Shown here: one piece after another, positions 52,162 to 57,173 of the stretch
How the letters are laid out: each line of letters starts with the position of its first letter
Numbering within the stretch: position 1 is the stretch's first letter
Source: JBBDSU01 sp040904825
GTDB taxonomy: Bacteria > Actinomycetota > Nitriliruptoria > Nitriliruptorales > Nitriliruptoraceae
NCBI GenBank assembly: GCA_040904825.1
Contig: JBBDSU010000010.1
Coordinates: forward strand, 1-57,173
Length of the DNA: 57,173 nt
Direction: 5' to 3'
The notes under the pieces: generated by a model
What the model was told of the DNA's origin: nothing
Seen by the model: the letters and a program-made list of their open reading frames with translations, nothing else
Databases searched by the model: none
Position numbers and translations under genes: made by a program

Positions 52162-53090
52162 CGGCCGGTGAGTGCGTCGATCTGAGCGAGTGCGGAAGCA
52201 TCAAGGTTCCAAGCGACCGCTGTTGCGTTGGCAATGACCTGTTCTGGCTTCGTCGCGCCAGCGATGACCGATGAAACGACCGGTTGACTCGCCAGCCAAC
52301 TGAAGGCGAGCTCCAGCAGGCTGTGGCCATGATCGGCAGCAAACGTCTCCAAGCGTGCAGCTGCTGCAACCTTGTCGTCACTGAGCTTCTTCGCCTGTTG
52401 ATCAGGTGGCAACGCTCCCAATCGCCAGGTCGGATCGGGCTCTGCACCGGGCTTGTACTTGCCGGTGAGCAAGCCTGACGCCAAGGGAAAATATGGCAGC
52501 ACACCCAGGCCGTGCGCAGCTGTGGCCGGGATCACTTCTTCCTCGACATCGCGCTCAAGAACATTCCAGTGTTCCTGTGCCGACACAAAGCGGGTCAATC
52601 CCTTGTCAGACGCGACCGAGTCGGCTTCGGCAATACCATCAGCAGACATGTTCGAGTGGCCGATGGCACGGACCTTGCCAGCCTTGACCAGTTCATCGAG
52701 GGCACCGAGCGTTGCAGCAAAGGGAACGTCCGGGTCGGGGCGATGGAGTTGGTAAAGGTCGATCCGGTCGGTTCCCAAGCGCCGCAAGCTTGCTTCGCAC
52801 GCTTCGCGCACGTAGTCGGGGTGGGCGCCCTTGCGCCCGTCAGGCATCTCCATGCCGAACTTGGTGGCAATCAGCACGTCATCCCGGCGAGAGCCGAGTG
52901 CGGTGCCGAGGTATTCCTCTGAGACCCCACCGCCGCCGTAGACGTCAGCGGTATCGAAGAAGTTGATGCCAACCTCGATGGCGGCATCGACGACTGCCTT
53001 GGTGCCTGGCGCGTCGACGCGCCGGCCAAAGTTGTTGCAGCCAAGCCCGACGAGTGTGACCTCGAGCGGGCCAAGTGAACGGGTTTCCAT
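52158..53090 (-). CDS. Aldo/keto reductase
   Basis: A 310-residue NADPH-dependent reductase of the AKR superfamily. Catalytic residues are visible in FFDTADVYGGGGVSEEYLG (Asp, Tyr), IATKFGMEM (Lys) and YQLHRPDPDV (His); the cofactor end is GATKPEQV. The substrate is unknown. ATG 53090 begins METRSLGPLEV, the normal family start; sequence further upstream in the same frame is not conserved. It forms a two-gene unit with the serine hydrolase. Confidence 0.92.
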   Translation of the reverse strand: METRSLGPLEVTLVGLGCNNFGRRVDAPGTKAVVDAAIEVGINFFDTADVYGGGGVSEEYLGTALGSRRDDVLIATKFGMEMPDGRKGAHPDYVREACEASLRRLGTDRIDLYQLHRPDPDVPFAATLGALDELVKAGKVRAIGHSNMSADGIAEADSVASDKGLTRFVSAQEHWNVLERDVEEEVIPATAAHGLGVLPYFPLASGLLTGKYKPGAEPDPTWRLGALPPDQQAKKLSDDKVAAAARLETFAADHGHSLLELAFSWLASQPVVSSVIAGATKPEQVIANATAVAWNLDASALAQIDALTGR

Positions 53091-53216
53091 ACAGATCCCT
53101 TCGGGCTGGTGCCGACAGGGCGAGTCTAGGGGCGGCACTGACCGGTTGACTCTGGTAGGACATTGGGGAGGATGGAGTCCTGTGAGTGGACGCACCCGGC
53201 AGCCGAGGAGGACCTG

Positions 53217-53975
53217 ATGATCGATACCGGAGCCTACGAAGGCATGATCGCCGAGACGACCGTGATTGTTGGCCACGCAGGCGATCACATCAACGCCTAT
53301 ATGGCACGTCCACTGGGTCCGGGCCCATATCCGGCGGTGTTGGTGTTCCACCACCTTCCTGGCTGGGATCGCTGGTACCGGGAGACAACCCGCCGTTTCG
53401 CAGCTGAGGGGTATCTGGCCATCTGTCCGGACCTCTACCACCGCCAGGGGATCGGTCAGCCCGATGATGTCGCCGCCAAGGTCCGCGCGGAAGGCGGCGT
53501 GGCCGATGACCAGGTGGTCGGTGACGCTCAAGGGTGCGTCGACCTGCTACGCGCACTGCCGCAATCGAACGGCAAAGTGGCGGGGTTCGGGACCTGCTCT
53601 GGCGGCCGTCACGCCTACCTGGCTGCATGCCGCCTTGATGCTTTCGATGGGCTCATCAATTGTTGGGGAGGTCGGATCGTCACGGATGCCGACGACGTGA
53701 CCGAGAAGCAGCCTGTCGCGCCTGTCGATTACACGGCAGATCTGAGCTGTCCGGTCCTCGGCCTGTTCGGCAACGAAGATTCCAGTCCAAGCCCTGAGCA
53801 CGTCGACGCGCTCGAAGAGGCGCTGAAGACTCACGGAAAGGCCTACGAATTTCACCGATACGACGGCGCAGGCCACGGGTTCTTCTACGACGATCGCCCG
53901 GCCGCCTACCACGCTGCCTCGGCCGTCGACGGATGGGCCAAAGTGTGGCATTTCTTGCAGCGCACCACCGCTTGA
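53217..53975 (+). CDS. Dienelactone hydrolase family protein
   Basis: A 252-residue alpha/beta hydrolase with a cysteine nucleophile, C127 in GFGTCSGGRH, where DLH-type enzymes have Cys. Asp in FGNEDSSPSPEHVD and His in GAGHGFFYDDRP complete the triad. DLHs open lactone rings in ring-cleavage pathways, but many homologues have other ester substrates. GAGGAGG lies just upstream of the ATG. It is divergent from the AKR gene across 126 bp with no other gene. Confidence 0.9.
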   Translation: MIDTGAYEGMIAETTVIVGHAGDHINAYMARPLGPGPYPAVLVFHHLPGWDRWYRETTRRFAAEGYLAICPDLYHRQGIGQPDDVAAKVRAEGGVADDQVVGDAQGCVDLLRALPQSNGKVAGFGTCSGGRHAYLAACRLDAFDGLINCWGGRIVTDADDVTEKQPVAPVDYTADLSCPVLGLFGNEDSSPSPEHVDALEEALKTHGKAYEFHRYDGAGHGFFYDDRPAAYHAASAVDGWAKVWHFLQRTTA

Positions 53976-54042
53976 TGCACGTGCTTGCCGGCTGCCGAAT
54001 CGTGGAGCGGATACGGCTGCAAACCGAATGGAGGAGACAATC

Positions 54043-54306
54043 GTGTGCACCATGATCGCCGAGAAGGTCGAACTGACTGGCAGCGCCAAGGGCCCGCAGG
54101 GATGGTTCCGCGTTGCTCAGGCCTACATCGGCTATGACCACCCAGTTCACGCTGACGAGGAACATGCGCTGAGCCTGGACTTTGTGAACGAGGATCTCGG
54201 TCCCGCAGCACGTGTAGCTGTCGAGCTCGATCGCCACACTGCGCGGACGCTCATCGAACGCATTCAGGCTGCGCTCGATGAAGCTGACCGTTATGAGGAC
54301 GCCTGA
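54043..54306 (+). CDS. Small conserved protein (DUF6295-like)
   Basis: An 87-residue protein beginning VCTMIAEKVELTGSAKGPQG, with YDHPVHADEEHALSLDFVNE and a C-terminal helix. From memory it resembles the actinobacterial DUF6295 group, whose function is unknown. The start is GTG 54043 with GAGGAG at 54031-54036; the in-frame ATG at 54028 lies before that site. It is 67 bp downstream of the dienelactone hydrolase gene and may share its transcript. Confidence 0.78.
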   Translation: MCTMIAEKVELTGSAKGPQGWFRVAQAYIGYDHPVHADEEHALSLDFVNEDLGPAARVAVELDRHTARTLIERIQAALDEADRYEDA

Positions 54307-54352
54307 AGTTCGTGTGAATCTGTGACGTCGCCTTTGTCGCAGGGCTGATGGT

Positions 54353-54916
54353 TCAGTGCGAACGAACGGCCGAGATCTCGAATTCGAGCGTGACCTTCTC
54401 GCTGACCAAGACTCCACCCGTCTCGAGCGCTGCATTCCAGGTCAAGTTCCAGTCCTTACGGTTGACTTCGACCGAACCTTCGAAACCGATGCGCTCGTTG
54501 CCGAACGGGTCGGTGGCCGCACCTGAAAAAGCGAGTTCGAAGCTCACCGGACGCGAGGTGTCGCGGATCGTCAGATCGCCGGTGACCAGGTAGGTGTCAG
54601 TGCCGCTTGGCTCGATCGAGGCCGAGGCGAAGTCAATGGTGGGGTAGGTCTCGACGGCGAAGAAGTCGTCGCTGCGCAGGTGGGCGTCACGGTCATCGCT
54701 GCGAGTGTCAATACTTGCAGCATCGATCGTCACCTCAACGCTGGACGCAGCGGGATTGTCGCCATCAACGTGGATCGCGCCGCTGACGTCGGTGAAACTG
54801 CCGCGGACGCGGGTGACCATGGCATGGCGAGCGGAGAATCCCACATGAGAATGGGCCGGATCGATCGAGTAGGTGCCGGTCAACTGGCTGGTAGGCAGGC
54901 TTTGAAGGGTGCTCAT
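54353..54916 (-). CDS. YceI-family lipid-binding protein
   Basis: A 187-residue lipocalin-like beta barrel of the YceI family, which binds long isoprenoid or lipid chains. Seen are GTYSIDPAHSHVGFSARHAMVT, IDAASIDTRSDDRDAHLRSDD, VTGDLTIRDTSRPV and NRKDWNLTWN. There is no signal peptide, so it is probably cytosolic, like most actinobacterial copies. ATG 54916 has AGGAG about 7 nt upstream. Two operator-like palindromes lie 59-105 bp upstream, suggesting repressor control. Confidence 0.93.
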   Translation of the reverse strand: MSTLQSLPTSQLTGTYSIDPAHSHVGFSARHAMVTRVRGSFTDVSGAIHVDGDNPAASSVEVTIDAASIDTRSDDRDAHLRSDDFFAVETYPTIDFASASIEPSGTDTYLVTGDLTIRDTSRPVSFELAFSGAATDPFGNERIGFEGSVEVNRKDWNLTWNAALETGGVLVSEKVTLEFEISAVRSH

Positions 54917-54974
54917 CTGGAACTCCTGATGACGTTGGTTGTGGAGGGCCTTGTCGCGGCGCTCCACGCGCGAA

Positions 54975-54990
54975 TGTTGACGCGACAACA
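54975..54990. promoter_or_regulatory. Operator-like palindrome 1 upstream of yceI
   Basis: TGTTGACGCGACAACA, with arms TGTTG/CAACA and a shared CGCG core. It resembles MarR- or TetR-type operators. Its centre is 31 bp, about three helical turns, from a second palindrome with the same half-site. Confidence 0.6.
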
Positions 54991-55005
54991 ACGGTACGGG
55001 ATGTA

Positions 55006-55021
55006 GGTTGATGCGTCAACC
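55006..55021. promoter_or_regulatory. Operator-like palindrome 2 upstream of yceI
   Basis: GGTTGATGCGTCAACC, with six-base arms GGTTGA/TCAACC around TGCG. It shares the GTTGA half-site with palindrome 1. Together they could bind a repressor dimer pair on one face of the DNA (inference). Confidence 0.6.
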
Positions 55022-55084
55022 AGTTGGTGGGCTGGATGAGTACAGACATCTGCAGGATGGTCCTGAAATGGGTGGGCGCCCCAT

Positions 55085-55110
55085 GTGAGCCAGGCCGGTG
55101 AGCCAGGCCG
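55085..55110 (+). repeat. 13-bp perfect tandem duplication
   Basis: GTGAGCCAGGCCG occurs twice in a row in the space between the yceI upstream region and the 3' end of the MFS transporter gene. No function is evident. Confidence 0.85.
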
Positions 55111-55131
55111 TCGAGTCAGGTATCGGTGTGC

Positions 55132-56415
55132 TCACTCGTTGCTGGATGGCTTCGCAGTGCGCGGATCGGGCGCAATCAGGCCAGCTATGGCGACCACTAC
55201 GGGAATGACCAGCATGATGAGAAGTACCTGGACGTAGCTGTTGGTGGCGTCGTATCCCAGCGACAAGGCCAGCGGCCCGAAGGCGCTCGACGCAACGCCG
55301 ATGGCGCTCACGACACCGCGGATGCCACCGATGTGGCCCAGGCCGAACAAACGTGGGAAGACTGCAGCTTCCAACGTCCGCGCCGATGAACCTGCCGCCC
55401 CGATGGCCATGCCGTAGAGCGCCGCAGTCAATCCAGGTGTCACGAAGGGGACGGCAATCATTGCTGTGGCGATCATTGCCATCGAGCCTGAAAGCACCCA
55501 GCGCGGCGCAACACGATCGATCAGTGGTCCGACCAGCAGCGTGACGATCAGAGCAGCCAAAGTCTGTGGCAAGAAGTTGGCGGCAGCCTGTACAGGAGTT
55601 AGACCCTGCTCACCGAGCAAATCGATCTGGTGGAAGCTGAGCCCGGTCCCGATCATGGCGGTCGCACCAACCGCGCCTGCTACCGCCCAGAACATCGGGG
55701 TTCGCAGAGCTTCGCGTCGGGTGAAGCTCCGTTGAGGGATGCGGACCGGATCACCGTCGGTCGGAGCGGGATCGCCGTCGGGTTGCTGGCCGACGTCGCT
55801 GGGACGGTCGATTATCCCACGCATGGTGATCGGCAGCAGGACCAGCCAGATCATCCCCGCAAGCAGGAGCCAGGCGCCGCGCCATCCGGCCCACAGGATC
55901 GCGAATGAGCTCAGCAGGGGAAGAAGGCTCATGACCGAAGAACCAACCGCATTCATCACGCCGACCGCGGTGCCGCGCCGCCGGTCGAACCAGGAAGCGA
56001 CGGACGTCGATGCAACGAGCTGCAAAGCTCCTTGGCCAAACATGCGAATCCCAGTGAATCCGATCACCAGTGTGACGGCGCCGGTGACACCGGCCATCGC
56101 GGCGACCACGAATCCGAACGCGATCACGACGAACAGCATGGCCGAACGTGTTCCGCGCAGGTCGATGAGCCGGCCAACGAAGGGCAGTGCAACTGCTCCG
56201 CTGAGGGTGGCGAACAGGTAGGCGATCGCAAATTCGGAGCGTGTGAGGTCGAGTGCCGCCATCATCGGATCGACGAACACGCTGATGCCGGGAGTTTGGC
56301 CTGGACCGGTGAGGCCGAGTGCAACGGCCGCTAGCACGACGATTCGCCAGCCGGAGAAGCGCGTCGACTTGCGAGGTGGGGTAGGGCCGCCGAAGAACGG
56401 GTTGCGTTGAGCCAC
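55132..56415 (-). CDS. MFS transporter
   Basis: A 427-residue major-facilitator protein with about 12 helices. The first helix region GWRIVVLAAVALGLTGPGQT and the loop GRLIDLRGTRSAM (motif A-like) resemble the monocarboxylate/oxalate-formate group. A central cytosolic loop (about residues 200-240, with DPAPTDGDPVRIP) separates the halves. The substrate is unknown. ridA lies upstream on the same strand with a 154-bp spacer (56416-56569), so co-transcription is possible. Confidence 0.88.
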   Translation of the reverse strand: MAQRNPFFGGPTPPRKSTRFSGWRIVVLAAVALGLTGPGQTPGISVFVDPMMAALDLTRSEFAIAYLFATLSGAVALPFVGRLIDLRGTRSAMLFVVIAFGFVVAAMAGVTGAVTLVIGFTGIRMFGQGALQLVASTSVASWFDRRRGTAVGVMNAVGSSVMSLLPLLSSFAILWAGWRGAWLLLAGMIWLVLLPITMRGIIDRPSDVGQQPDGDPAPTDGDPVRIPQRSFTRREALRTPMFWAVAGAVGATAMIGTGLSFHQIDLLGEQGLTPVQAAANFLPQTLAALIVTLLVGPLIDRVAPRWVLSGSMAMIATAMIAVPFVTPGLTAALYGMAIGAAGSSARTLEAAVFPRLFGLGHIGGIRGVVSAIGVASSAFGPLALSLGYDATNSYVQVLLIMLVIPVVVAIAGLIAPDPRTAKPSSNE

Positions 56416-56569
56416 GCGTCTGCATCCTTATGTGTTGGCGTTCGTTGCGACGGCCGCTGGTAGCGGCATCGAGAAAATCTCGATGTTCGACGCCCGCACG
56501 TGTGCCTGTTGCCGTTGCAAGTGTGGCCCTGTCGATAGGTCGCTCGCGGCTGTCAGGAAAACGCCAGGA

Positions 56570-56956
56570 TCAAGGTGTCGGGTCGACGGTTGCGATGACA
56601 TCCACGACGATGTCGAACTGCGCAAATCCGATGGGCAGGAATGTTCGGACAGGGCGAGGTGCGGGGAAGGTCGCCTCGTAGAGACGATTCATTTCGGGGG
56701 CGTTGGCCATGTCGGCGAGGTACACGCTGACGCGAACGACTCGGTCAAGACCGCTGCCCGCGCCTTCCAAGATACGTCGGATGTTGTCGAAGGTCTGGCG
56801 GGCTTGGGCCGCAAAACCGCCCTCGACCACCGTCCCGTCTGCGCCGAATGGTCCTTGGGCAGCAACGAATAACAGCGGGCCGTCAGCGACGACAGCCTGC
56901 GAATAGGGCCCCTGGGGCTCCGCAGCGTCAGGGATGGTCAAGTGCTTGATCGTCAC
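56570..56956 (-). CDS. RidA family protein
   Basis: A 128-residue member of the RidA/YjgF/UK114 family, which hydrolyses reactive enamine/imine intermediates. Visible are IPDAAEPQGPYSQAVVADGP, GGFAAQARQTFDNIRRILE and RVSVYLADMANAPEMNRLYE. Arg residues are present in PAPRPVRTF, where the catalytic Arg of true RidA lies. The start is GTG 56956. It is divergent from the C45-like gene; a 14-bp inverted repeat spans the shared region. Confidence 0.92.
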   Translation of the reverse strand: MTIKHLTIPDAAEPQGPYSQAVVADGPLLFVAAQGPFGADGTVVEGGFAAQARQTFDNIRRILEGAGSGLDRVVRVSVYLADMANAPEMNRLYEATFPAPRPVRTFLPIGFAQFDIVVDVIATVDPTP

Positions 56957-56968
56957 GTTCGTCTCGAT
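56955..56968. promoter_or_regulatory. Inverted repeat arm 1 at the ridA start
   Basis: ACGTTCGTCTCGAT, the exact reverse complement of 57041-57054. It overlaps the ridA start codon region, so a protein bound here would block ridA expression. The pair of arms suggests shared control of the two divergent genes. Confidence 0.5.
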
Positions 56969-57040
56969 GTCGAGGAGGCACCAACGTTACTGGCCTGATC
57001 GGGGGTCTTCATCGCCCCGCTTCCACGTCGAACGTCTATT

Positions 57041-57054
57041 ATCGAGACGAACGT
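57041..57054. promoter_or_regulatory. Inverted repeat arm 2 upstream of the C45-like gene
   Basis: ATCGAGACGAACGT, reverse complement of arm 1, 19 bp before the C45-like ATG. CGAACGTC occurs inside it and again at 57029-57036. TATTAT (57037-57042) is a possible -10 element between them. Confidence 0.5.
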
Positions 57055-57072
57055 CGATATGGGAGAAGGTTG

Positions 57073-57173
57073 ATGAGTGCCGCCGCAGAGTTTGCTCCAC
57101 CACCGACATTTCCGTTCCTCAGGTCAGCAGGTTCGCCGTTCGAGGTAGGTCGTGCTCACGGCGCTGCCTTCGG
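57073..57173 (+). CDS. C45-like peptidase/acyltransferase, N-terminal fragment
   Basis: Only the first 33 residues are in the window. FPFLRSAGSPFEVGRAHGAAF is typical of the N-terminus of C45 family (acyl-CoA:6-aminopenicillanate acyltransferase-like) autoprocessing hydrolases. GGGAGAAGG lies just upstream of the ATG. The catalytic Cys would be downstream, outside the window, so the assignment is tentative. It is divergent from ridA. Confidence 0.6.
   Translation, partial: MSAAAEFAPPPTFPFLRSAGSPFEVGRAHGAAF

Overview
The window looks like a chromosomal scaffold from a high-GC actinobacterium, probably an uncultured member of Acidimicrobiia or a nearby deep-branching class (inference, not proven). 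Three things point there. The block mec-cysO-cysM-MBL hydrolase-rph-rdgB matches the Mycobacterium tuberculosis Rv1334-Rv1341 neighbourhood, without the rhomboid and murI genes. The block prfB-ftsE-ftsX-M23 hydrolase-smpB-ssrA is also a typical actinobacterial order. There are many GTG/TTG starts and ATGA overlaps. No phage, transposase, CRISPR array or tRNA was seen. The sequence carries four 100-N gaps. Two of them (10010-10109 and 19144-19243) are flanked by identical 55-bp copies, so they look like scaffolding artefacts rather than missing DNA.

Layout. 1-1254: ABC-2 exporter (permease and DrrA-like ATPase, both partial). 1719-8607: MlrC-like metallopeptidase, pyruvate phosphate dikinase, phosphotriesterase-family hydrolase and a coupled FAD amino-acid oxidase. 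8721-13347: RND/MMPL exporter (split by a false gap), CBS protein, PH-domain membrane protein, universal stress protein. 13399-18050 (minus): a tightly overlapping lipid-modification operon of COG2907 flavoprotein, DUF1365 protein and two different CFA-synthase-family methyltransferases. 18122-23026: alpha/beta hydrolase, transketolase, small membrane protein, adenosine deaminase. 23319-28929: RF2, FtsEX with its probable cell-wall hydrolase, SmpB and tmRNA (encoded tag AKDNDLALAA). 29494-33460: glycine-betaine-type ABC importer, with the binding-protein gene convergent to the permease/ATPase operon and a long hairpin between them. 33654-45625: phosphatases, HpaI-type aldolase, inositol-phosphatase family enzyme, TetR regulator coupled to an aminotransferase and an omega-amidase, ATP-grasp ligase coupled to a TIGR01777 epimerase, TauE/SafE permease, DUF1295 protein. 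45667-51244: selD followed by the cysteine/RNase PH/RdgB block. 51298-57173: serine hydrolase, aldo/keto reductase, dienelactone hydrolase, small DUF protein, YceI protein, MFS transporter, RidA, and the start of a C45-like peptidase.

The most striking item is selD. Its N-terminus lies upstream of an in-frame TGA at 45715-45717, at the catalytic position (U17, with K20). A 17-nt stem-loop downstream has a GGUCC apical loop resembling the E. coli fdhF SECIS. Selenophosphate synthetase is therefore itself predicted to be a selenoprotein, and the organism should carry SelA/SelB/tRNA-Sec elsewhere. Other points worth checking are the CysO carrier with four residues after its diglycine next to a JAMM protease, the fatty-acid-modifying operon, paired palindromes upstream of yceI, and a 14-bp inverted repeat between ridA and the C45-like gene.
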